A stretch of 5,343 bases of DNA, from assembly GCA_017626275.1 (NCBI GenBank), contig JAGAJD010000025.1:1-5343 (forward strand), given 5' to 3'. The notes below the pieces were generated by a model that had not been told where the DNA came from, searched no databases, and saw only the letters and a list, made by a program, of their open reading frames with translations. The stretch is from Lachnospira sp. Lineage in GTDB: Bacteria; Bacillota; Clostridia; Lachnospirales; Lachnospiraceae. Made by a program: the position numbers and the translations under genes. Numbering within the stretch: the stretch's first letter is position 1; each line of letters starts with the position of its first letter. Positions 1-5,343 of the stretch are shown here, piece by piece.

Positions 1-897
1 CGGCAGACATAACTGCACAATCTTTAATCCGTATGTTTCCGCATCTGCCATACTTCTGATTCTTCCCTCAAGACCCGTTCCGCCTCCAAGAATTTTTATA
101 ATTTCAGGAATAACATTTATAATTACAAAAAATACAACGCTTAAAATGCTTGTAATACCACGCTTTAAGAACTTCCAGTCTTTTGTTCGGATAAGTCCCA
201 CAAGCATCGAAACCATTATAAAAAAGCAGGCAAATATCTGCCAATAGCCTATACCCTCGCATGCAGCCAGTGCTGCCATTACAAGTCCGGCATAATTCCT
301 TTTATATCGGAAAAAGTTCTTACAGGGAAGCATAAATCGCTCGTCCTCATACACCCAAATAGCCATAAGTACTGCCAGCGGAACAAAATAATAGCATGAC
401 AGAACAATATGCCCGATACCTCTGATAAAGATAAACGGAAGGAATGCATAAACAAGCGCTCCGCCCGTTGAAAGCCATTCTTTCACCCTGAGCTGTCTAA
501 GCACAATATATGCCACATACGCAATCATGTAAAATGCTGATAAGTATACATAATTGACAGTTTTCGCAATCTGTCCGCCTGTAATCATAAGAAAGAATTT
601 TGTAAAAAATACGTCGGCGTTATGCAGACCTGCAATAATATCTGTCGTATTATAATACCGTTCGTCCGGTGCAGAAATCCTGTCTGTACCAAAATTCCAA
701 CCGGAATCCTGAACAAACCTTGCCGATACAAAAGCAGATGTTTCATCTCCGCCATAATACTCTAAAGGATAAGTTAAATCCTGCCCTGAAAGTCCAAGAA
801 AATGTGTCAAAAGCGCTGTTACGGCTACCGTAATAAACAGTATCGCCAGTGCGTCTTTGTACCATTTCTTTGTAAATGTAAGAATACGTTCTTTCAT
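1..897 (-). CDS. Multi-pass membrane protein, possible GT-C-type glycosyltransferase (3' end outside window)
   Basis: The frame is open from an ATG at 897 to the window edge, giving 299 residues of the N-terminal part with no stop. A GGAG at 907-904, six bases before the ATG, supports this start; an in-frame ATG at 909 would add only four residues. After a short basic N-terminus comes a hydrophobic helix (about residues 16-34). A long, presumably extracytoplasmic, loop follows (about 35-95) and contains YYGGDE (47-52). Further hydrophobic segments lie near 97-106, 113-133, 143-158, 161-182, 203-236 and 248-263. RGIGH (159-163), the following SCYYFVPL, and the late ETYGLKIVQL stretch look like conserved motifs of a family of large bacterial membrane proteins I recall only as uncharacterised. 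An acidic residue in the first outside loop after helix 1 is typical of GT-C glycosyltransferases, hence that suggestion. It lies after a tRNA terminator, so it is probably transcribed separately. Coding status is near certain; function is weak inference. A YfhO-like protein is an alternative. Confidence 0.85.
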   Translation of the reverse strand, partial: MKERILTFTKKWYKDALAILFITVAVTALLTHFLGLSGQDLTYPLEYYGGDETSAFVSARFVQDSGWNFGTDRISAPDERYYNTTDIIAGLHNADVFFTKFFLMITGGQIAKTVNYVYLSAFYMIAYVAYIVLRQLRVKEWLSTGGALVYAFLPFIFIRGIGHIVLSCYYFVPLAVLMAIWVYEDERFMLPCKNFFRYKRNYAGLVMAALAACEGIGYWQIFACFFIMVSMLVGLIRTKDWKFLKRGITSILSVVFFVIINVIPEIIKILGGGTGLEGRIRSMADAETYGLKIVQLCLP

Positions 898-903
898 TCT
901 AAT

Positions 904-963
904 CTCCATTTCTTAATATTATAGTATTTTTTACTTTATACGAAATCTGTGCTTTTTTGTTCT
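904..963 (-). promoter_or_regulatory. Candidate weak promoter and RBS of the membrane protein gene
   Basis: Reading the minus strand, TATAAT lies at 923-918 and TATAAA at 940-935, in an AT-rich stretch between the tRNA terminator and the gene start. Neither has a good -35 box at 16-18 bases; the best is AGAACA at 963-958, 17 bases before TATAAA, matching TTGACA at three of six positions. The GGAG at 907-904 is a clear ribosome binding site. The RBS is firm; the promoter is only a candidate, favoured because the gene needs a start after the upstream terminator. Confidence 0.35.
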
Positions 964-1004
964 AAACAAATAAAAGAGACTGCCGCTTCTGCAACAGTCT
1001 CTTT
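964..1004 (-). terminator. Intrinsic terminator of the tRNA-Tyr/tRNA-Leu operon
   Basis: A 10-bp perfect stem (AAAGAGACTG at 1004-995 pairing with CAGTCTCTTT at 982-973, minus-strand reading) encloses a 12-base loop. It is followed on the minus strand by TTTTATTTGTTT. It begins 12 bases after the 3' end of the tRNA-Leu gene and precedes the membrane protein gene, the expected place and direction for ending the tRNA transcript. On the plus strand no uridine tract of comparable quality follows, so the minus direction is preferred. Confidence 0.85.
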
Positions 1005-1016
1005 CCATATTCTATA

Positions 1017-1103
1017 TGCCGGCGACCGGGGTCGAACCGGTACGGGAGTATAAGTCCCGCAGGATTTTAAGTCCTGTGCGTCTGCCAATTCCGCCACGCC
1101 GGC
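1017..1103 (-). tRNA. tRNA-Leu (anticodon UAA)
   Basis: This is an 87-nt class II tRNA. The acceptor arm pairs GCCGGCG (1103-1097) with CGCCGGC (1024-1018), with discriminator base A at 1017. The anticodon arm is CAGGA-CTTAAAA-TCCTG, placing TAA at the anticodon, which reads UUA and UUG leucine codons. A long variable arm with stem CGGGA/TCCCG is present, as expected for leucine tRNAs, and the T arm is ACCGG-TTCGACC-CCGGT. The discriminator A is the usual leucine identity base. The 3' CCA is not encoded (TAT follows), so it must be added by tRNA nucleotidyltransferase. It is the second gene of a two-tRNA transcript, 37 bases after tRNA-Tyr. Confidence 0.97.
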
Positions 1104-1140
1104 AAGTTATATATTATGTTAAAGTCAAAGCTTTAACAAG

Positions 1141-1222
1141 TGGGCGGAGAAGGATTCGAACCTTCGAAGGCATCGCCAGCAGATTTACAGTCTGTCCCCT
1201 TTGGCCACTCGGGAATCCGCCC
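1141..1222 (-). tRNA. tRNA-Tyr (anticodon GUA)
   Basis: This is an 82-nt class II tRNA. The acceptor arm pairs GGGCGGA (1222-1216) with TCCGCCC (1148-1142), with discriminator A at 1141. The anticodon loop CTGTAAA gives GTA, decoding tyrosine UAU and UAC. The anticodon stem ACAGA/TCTGC has four pairs plus an A-C mismatch at the outermost position. A variable arm of the bacterial tyrosine type follows, then a T arm with loop TTCGAAT. The sequence closely resembles clostridial tRNA-Tyr as I remember it. No CCA is encoded (CTT follows). It is the first gene of the two-tRNA operon, directly after a hairpin leader. Confidence 0.96.
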
Positions 1223-1224
1223 CT

Positions 1225-1245
1225 ATGTGAGCATACCGCTCACAT
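1225..1245 (-). other. Hairpin forming almost the whole 5' leader of the tRNA transcript
   Basis: ATGTGAGC (1245-1238) and GCTCACAT (1232-1225) form a perfect 8-bp stem around a 5-base loop. The predicted transcription start, 6-7 bases after the -10 box, falls at about 1246-1245, so the primary transcript would open directly with this hairpin. Only two bases (1224-1223) separate it from the first base of tRNA-Tyr. It may influence RNase P processing or transcript stability; that role is inference. It could instead be a weak plus-strand terminator (four T follow), but no plus-strand gene needs one. Confidence 0.6.
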
Positions 1246-1251
1246 TTTGTT

Positions 1252-1280
1252 ATTCTATCACATTTTTTTCCTGTTAGCAA
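1252..1280 (-). promoter_or_regulatory. Vegetative-sigma-factor promoter of the tRNA operon
   Basis: On the minus strand, TTGCTA (1280-1275) and TAGAAT (1257-1252) are separated by exactly 17 bases. The -10 box carries the TGN extension (TGATAGAAT), which strengthens promoters of low-GC Gram-positives. The spacer contains a run of seven A. The -35 box starts only seven bases after the rmd stop codon, and no intrinsic terminator separates the operons, so read-through from the sugar operon could add to tRNA transcription. Confidence 0.8.
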
Positions 1281-1287
1281 GCATTTT

Positions 1288-2226
1288 TTATAATTGCTTT
1301 CTCCAGTATTCCAAAGTTTCTTTTAATGTCTGTTCAAGACTTATTTTCGGCTCCCAGCCTGTACACTTATTAATCTTTGAAATATCCGGTTCTATAATCG
1401 GAACATCTACCGGACGAAGCTTATCAGGGTCAACCTGTACCTCGATCTTCGACGTCGACAGCGAAATAATCTTGTCAAGAATTTCCTGTATCGCCAAAGC
1501 ATGTCCCGTTCCGACATTATATGTCTCACCTCTGGCGCCCTCTTTCACAAGCATCGCATATGCCTGTACAACGTCACGCACATCTGTAAAATCACGCTTG
1601 GCGCTCAAGTTTCCTACATACATTACAGGCTCTTTTATTCCCTTTTCAATCTCCGCAACCTGTTTGCAGAAGTCTGCAACAACAAAAATCGGTGTCTGAT
1701 TCGGTCCGATATGATTAAAGGCTCTTACCATGACAACGTCCATATCATATGCCGAAGCATATATGCTTCCGAGCATATTCTGACAGGACTTCGTCGCTGC
1801 ATAGATATTGCCCGGACGAAGCACAGTATCCTCTTTAATCGGACAGTCCTCCTGCCTTATGTGTCCATACTCCTCACCTGAACCGATAAGAAGTGTTCTT
1901 GGCTTATAATCCAGCTCTCTAATGGCGTCCAATACATTTATGCCGCCCTTTATATTAACATCAATAGTAAGCGCCGGATTCTTCCATGAGACAGACACAG
2001 ATGACTGTGCTGCCAAATGGAAAATATAGTCCGGTCTTACCATCTCTAAAACCTTTGTTATCTGAGCTTTATCGAGAATATCGCAATCGTAAATCTTCGC
2101 TTCAGGAAGCTGCAACTGCTCTTTTTCTGTCTTTGTCACGCTGACTTCATATCCCAAATCATTGTGAAGATGTCTTACAAGATACGGTCCTACAAAGCCG
2201 CCACCGCCAATAACTAAAGCCCTCAT
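1288..2226 (-). CDS. rmd: GDP-6-deoxy-D-mannose reductase (GDP-4-keto-6-deoxy-D-mannose reductase), Rmd type
   Basis: This 312-residue extended short-chain dehydrogenase probably reduces the 4-keto group of GDP-4-keto-6-deoxy-D-mannose to give GDP-D-rhamnose, using NAD(P)H, in the cytoplasm. Visible features are the Rossmann glycine motif GGGGFVG (7-13), HLAAQSSV (70-77), the catalytic Ser116 in GSGEEYG, the YxxxK pair Tyr142/Lys146, RAFNHIGPNQ (168-177), RDFTDVRD (211-218) and RPVDVP (271-276) near the nucleotide end. The GSxEEYG motif and the stretch GPNQ...FVVADFCKQVAEIEKG (174-196) are typical of Rmd proteins. The GDP-fucose synthase motif GSSCIYP is absent. Its position ten bases after gmd supports a substrate made by Gmd. 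The start at 2226 is fixed by an AGGAGG. A GDP-6-deoxytalose-forming 4-reductase of opposite stereochemistry cannot be excluded from sequence alone. Confidence 0.85.
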   Translation of the reverse strand: MRALVIGGGGFVGPYLVRHLHNDLGYEVSVTKTEKEQLQLPEAKIYDCDILDKAQITKVLEMVRPDYIFHLAAQSSVSVSWKNPALTIDVNIKGGINVLDAIRELDYKPRTLLIGSGEEYGHIRQEDCPIKEDTVLRPGNIYAATKSCQNMLGSIYASAYDMDVVMVRAFNHIGPNQTPIFVVADFCKQVAEIEKGIKEPVMYVGNLSAKRDFTDVRDVVQAYAMLVKEGARGETYNVGTGHALAIQEILDKIISLSTSKIEVQVDPDKLRPVDVPIIEPDISKINKCTGWEPKISLEQTLKETLEYWRKQL

Positions 2227-2232
2227 TAATGT

Positions 2233-2236
2233 CCTC

Positions 2237-2239
<3 letters not shown>
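2233..2239 (-). promoter_or_regulatory. rmd ribosome binding site overlapping the gmd stop codon
   Basis: AGGAGG occupies 2238-2233 and the gmd stop codon TAG occupies 2239-2237, so the stop shares two bases with the Shine-Dalgarno sequence. Six bases separate the site from the rmd ATG at 2226. This arrangement lets a ribosome finishing gmd re-engage at rmd, suggesting coupled, near-stoichiometric synthesis of the two consecutive enzymes. Coupling is inferred from spacing. Confidence 0.85.
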
Positions 2240-3280
<1,041 letters not shown>

Positions 3281-3283
3281 TTA

Positions 3284-4354
3284 TTATAAATATTCATTTT
3301 TGCCGTTTTCTCTCAGCTTAGCAAGTACCTGCTTAATTTCACCTGCATTTTCCTTTGTAGTAACCAGTGTTGCATCTTTAGTGTCAACTATCACAATGTC
3401 TCTTAAGCCAACCGTTGCAATAAGCTTATCTGCTCCCTCAATTACACAGTCCTTTGTATTTACTGTAACAACATTGCCGTTTACTACATTGCCGTTCTCA
3501 TCATTTTTCTTAATTCGTCCGACTGCAAGCCATGAACCTACATCGTCCCAACCAAAGCTGCCCGGAAGAATATAGATATTTTCAGCCTTTTCCATTATTC
3601 CGTAGTCTACCGACTGAGATTCAAGATTTGGAAATTCTTTTTCAAGAACAGTATCCTGCTCAGATGTTCCCACAGAATCCTTAATCGTCATAAGTCCCTC
3701 ATATGTTGAAGGCATATAAGCCTTAAAGCAGTCAAGTATTGTGGAAACTCTCCACACAAACATACCTGAATTCCAAAGATATGTTCCATCTTCAAGATAT
3801 GATTTTGCAGTTTCCAAATCCGGTTTTTCTACAAACTTCTGAACCTCGTAACCTGCACCTGACTTTGCAGACGCGTCATATTTGATGTATCCGTATCCTG
3901 TCTCCGGATAGTTCGGCGTTATACCGACTGTCACAAGATTAGCCCCTTCCTCAGCTATATTACAGGCATTTTCAAATGTCTCTATAAAAATGTCATTGTT
4001 CTTAATAAGGTGGTCTGACGGAAGCACTATCATTACGGCATCATCATATTTCTTCGCCACATGAACAGCACCCAAACCTATACACGGAGCTGTATTTCTT
4101 CCTACAGGCTCACAAAGAATATTCTCCTCAGGGATACCCGGAAGCTGCTGTTTTACAAGCTCCTTATAATTCTTATTTGTTGCGATATAAACATCTTCAA
4201 GCTCCACGAGCGGACTGATTCTTTCCACCGTAAGCTGAATCATAGTCTTTCCATCGTCTGTCAGGGATAAAAACTGCTTCGGAAGTGTGATACGGCTTCT
4301 AGGCCAAAATCTCTCTCCCTTTCCACCTGCCATAATTAACGCTGTTTTCTTCAT
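3284..4354 (-). CDS. manC: Mannose-1-phosphate guanylyltransferase (GDP-mannose pyrophosphorylase), single-domain
   Basis: This 356-residue nucleotidyltransferase makes GDP-mannose from GTP and mannose-1-phosphate, the first committed step of this operon's pathway. The N-terminal pyrophosphorylase signature runs through residues 10-28 (GGKGERFWP, then SR, then PKQF). Further family motifs are EPVGRNTAP (82-90), LPSDH with a probable metal-binding Asp114, TGYGYIK (152-158), FVEKP (174-178), NSGMF (195-199), SVDYGIMEK (248-256) and SFGWDDVGSW (266-275). The remaining C-terminal part fits the short beta-helix-like region of monofunctional enzymes. The extra phosphomannose isomerase domain of about 470-residue bifunctional ManC/AlgA proteins is absent, so isomerase and phosphomannomutase must be encoded elsewhere. 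The ATG at 4354 follows GAGAGGA (4365-4359). It is the first gene of the operon, directly below two strong promoters. Confidence 0.97.
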   Translation of the reverse strand: MKKTALIMAGGKGERFWPRSRITLPKQFLSLTDDGKTMIQLTVERISPLVELEDVYIATNKNYKELVKQQLPGIPEENILCEPVGRNTAPCIGLGAVHVAKKYDDAVMIVLPSDHLIKNNDIFIETFENACNIAEEGANLVTVGITPNYPETGYGYIKYDASAKSGAGYEVQKFVEKPDLETAKSYLEDGTYLWNSGMFVWRVSTILDCFKAYMPSTYEGLMTIKDSVGTSEQDTVLEKEFPNLESQSVDYGIMEKAENIYILPGSFGWDDVGSWLAVGRIKKNDENGNVVNGNVVTVNTKDCVIEGADKLIATVGLRDIVIVDTKDATLVTTKENAGEIKQVLAKLRENGKNEYL

Positions 4355-4401
4355 ACATTCCTCTCATTCTGCCATTTAACGGCTTTTATACGAAAAATAC
4401 T

Positions 4402-4430
4402 GCTATATACTAAAATCAACTCGCTGTCAA
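4402..4430 (-). promoter_or_regulatory. Downstream promoter (P2) of the manC-gmd-rmd operon
   Basis: On the minus strand a perfect TTGACA (4430-4425) and TATAGC (4407-4402) are 17 bases apart. The first base of this -35 box is the last base of the -10 box of the upstream promoter P1. Transcription would start near 4395, leaving a leader of about 40 bases before manC. The -10 box matches the consensus at four of six positions, so P2 is probably weaker than P1. Confidence 0.65.
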
Positions 4431-4458
4431 TTATATCGTTTGTTTTTTTTCTTGTCAA
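4430..4458 (-). promoter_or_regulatory. Consensus promoter (P1) of the manC-gmd-rmd operon
   Basis: TTGACA (4458-4453) and TATAAT (4435-4430) on the minus strand match the vegetative consensus at all twelve positions with the ideal 17-base spacer, which contains a run of eight A. Transcription would start near 4423, about 70 bases before the manC ATG. A perfect match predicts strong, largely constitutive expression unless a repressor acts here. No promoter of similar quality lies inside the operon gaps, so the three genes are probably one transcript. Confidence 0.85.
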
Positions 4459-4485
4459 CTATATAAACTTACGCTCACAAAACTT

Positions 4486-5343
4486 CTAATTGTTTGCTTG
4501 TTCCAGTTGTTGAATCTTTTCCAGTGCCTCACTTAACATCTGTTTTGTTGCTTCAATTTCATTCTTTTGTTCTTCCAGCTTATTCTGCTGGATATCAATG
4601 GTTTCCTGTTTTTCTTCCAACTCATTCTGCTTCTGTTCCAACTCATTCTTCTGGCTGTCGATGGTCTCCTGCATCTCATCTATCATGTACTGCACCGTGT
4701 TTTTATCCAGTTCCAATAATTCCTTTGAAAACATCTCCATCACCCTCTCGACATTCCTGCATATGACATAGATTTCTTCATACATTTCCCGAAACTGCGG
4801 ATACTTTTTTATAAGCTGTATTATCTGTTCCGGACTGTCTGTACTCAGAAACGTCAGCCACGCCTCTGTTTTGTTAGTTATATTCTGATGTCTTTCACGG
4901 AAAATGTCAAGCGGAATAAACACATATTTCTGCAGCAGCTCCATACACAGTCCGCTGTCTGACTGCTGTTCAAATCTGTGTATGTAATGTTGTGGAAACT
5001 CATGAAATTCTTTTATGCTTTTTTCAAAAAATACGATTGTATAGACGGATTTAATATCCTTGTAACTGAAGGTCTTCTTTCTTTCACCTTTGACTCTTTT
5101 ATACTGCCTTAGAAGCAAATCTGCTGAATAACAGGCACTGCGCTGTCCCGGAAAACGGTAGCCTATCTTCTGCACCTCCACATTGGCAAGACTGCCATCT
5201 TCCAATTCTACCAGAATGTCCATAATAAGTATCGAACTTTCCTCTGCAATTCTTGTGGAATCTCCCGGAAGTACACTGCGTATCCTGACTTTCTGATAAA
5301 GAAGCAGCGATAACAGTTCATTTAACCGCTCCGGTGTATTTTC
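4486..5343 (-). CDS. PD-(D/E)XK nuclease family transposase-like protein (5' end outside window)
   Basis: The frame is open from the window edge to a TAG at 4488-4486, giving the last 285 residues. The ATG at 5223 is probably not the true start: the 41 codons before it are open, read naturally into the fold (LLYQKVRIRSVLPGDS), and no Shine-Dalgarno sequence precedes that ATG. Residues 43-59 (D43 ... EDG ... E57-V-Q59) fit the PD-(D/E)XK core in the E-x-Q form used by the PDDEXK_2/Rpn-like group, which covers recombination-promoting nucleases and 'transposase' annotations. QKIGYRFPGQRSACYSADLLLRQY (59-82) matches closely what I recall of a paralogous Lachnospiraceae family. The C-terminus (about 219-283) is a Gln/Glu/Lys-rich heptad coiled coil with internal repeats. 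No inverted repeats or second transposition gene are visible, so mobility is unproven. It probably acts on DNA; whether in transposition, recombination or defence is unknown. Confidence 0.85.
   Translation of the reverse strand, partial: ENTPERLNELLSLLLYQKVRIRSVLPGDSTRIAEESSILIMDILVELEDGSLANVEVQKIGYRFPGQRSACYSADLLLRQYKRVKGERKKTFSYKDIKSVYTIVFFEKSIKEFHEFPQHYIHRFEQQSDSGLCMELLQKYVFIPLDIFRERHQNITNKTEAWLTFLSTDSPEQIIQLIKKYPQFREMYEEIYVICRNVERVMEMFSKELLELDKNTVQYMIDEMQETIDSQKNELEQKQNELEEKQETIDIQQNKLEEQKNEIEATKQMLSEALEKIQQLEQANN
4573..4671. repeat. 21-bp and 63-bp imperfect direct repeats encoding the coiled coil
   Basis: On the plus strand TTCCAACTCATTCT occurs at 4615-4628 and, identically, at 4636-4649; a diverged copy (TTCCAGCTTATTCT) is at 4573-4586. 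The spacings are 21 and 42 bases, one and two 7-residue turns of the coil. A longer imperfect copy links 4582-4608 with 4645-4671 at a distance of 63 bases (21 residues), encoding the two QETID-type segments. All spacings are multiples of 21, so gain or loss of units would keep both the reading frame and the heptad phase. Confidence 0.75.

Noticed and set aside
1017..1222. tRNA genes as an integration (att) site for a mobile element
   Set aside because: No duplicated tRNA 3' end, integrase gene or change in base composition is visible on either side inside the window.
1016..1699. A 227-codon open frame on the plus strand starting within tRNA-Leu
   Set aside because: It runs antisense through both tRNA genes and into rmd, has no family resemblance and no ribosome binding site; it is a by-product of the antisense of real genes.
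1288..2226. GDP-L-fucose synthase (Fcl/WcaG) as identity of the third operon gene
   Set aside because: The epimerase-reductase signature GSSCIYP is missing; the protein has GSGEEYG and the Rmd-type GPNQ...FVVADF stretch instead.
3284..4354. Bifunctional ManC/mannose-6-phosphate isomerase
   Set aside because: At 356 residues the protein ends before the cupin isomerase domain, and no isomerase metal-binding motifs are visible.
4355..4485. Riboswitch or attenuator in the manC leader
   Set aside because: The leader is only about 40-70 bases, AT-rich, and shows no terminator hairpin or recognisable aptamer core.
4486..5343. A complete insertion sequence around the nuclease gene
   Set aside because: Terminal inverted repeats and target-site duplications are not visible, and the 5' half of the gene is outside the window, so element boundaries cannot be supported.

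Overview
The window reads as a low-GC Gram-positive chromosome segment, most likely from a Lachnospiraceae-type Clostridium relative. The grounds are strong AGGAGG-type ribosome binding sites, AT-rich spacers with consensus vegetative promoters, tRNA genes without an encoded CCA, and a PD-(D/E)XK 'transposase-family' nuclease of a kind very common in gut Lachnospiraceae. That assignment is inference; there is no 16S or other marker gene. Every supported gene is on the minus strand, so the layout below runs from high to low coordinates.

Right edge (5343-4486): the C-terminal 285 residues of a PD-(D/E)XK nuclease-family protein. Its 5' end lies outside the window, and it ends in a repetitive coiled coil. 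The 131-bp gap after it (4485-4355) holds two tandem, one-base-overlapping promoters with consensus -35 boxes, pointing into the sugar-nucleotide operon.

Middle (4354-1288): a tight three-gene operon, manC (mannose-1-phosphate guanylyltransferase), gmd (GDP-mannose 4,6-dehydratase) and an rmd-like reductase. Intergenic gaps are 18 and 10 bases, and the gmd stop codon lies inside the rmd ribosome binding site. Together these enzymes would convert mannose-1-phosphate to GDP-mannose, then to GDP-4-keto-6-deoxy-D-mannose, then probably to GDP-D-rhamnose, an activated sugar for cell-surface glycans. The phosphomannomutase and the glycosyltransferases that would use the product are not in the window.

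Left (1287-964): a two-gene tRNA operon, tRNA-Tyr(GUA) then tRNA-Leu(UAA), both class II tRNAs with long variable arms. It has its own extended -10 promoter just after the rmd stop codon, a short leader that is almost entirely one hairpin, and an intrinsic terminator. After it (897-1) comes the N-terminal 299 residues of a large multi-pass membrane protein, perhaps a GT-C-type glycosyltransferase or related surface-polysaccharide protein, cut by the window edge.

Most of the window is ordinary. The features most worth a second look are the tandem promoter with 28-bp phasing, the 21/63-bp repeat structure in the nuclease coiled coil, the tRNA leader hairpin, and the poorly characterised membrane protein.
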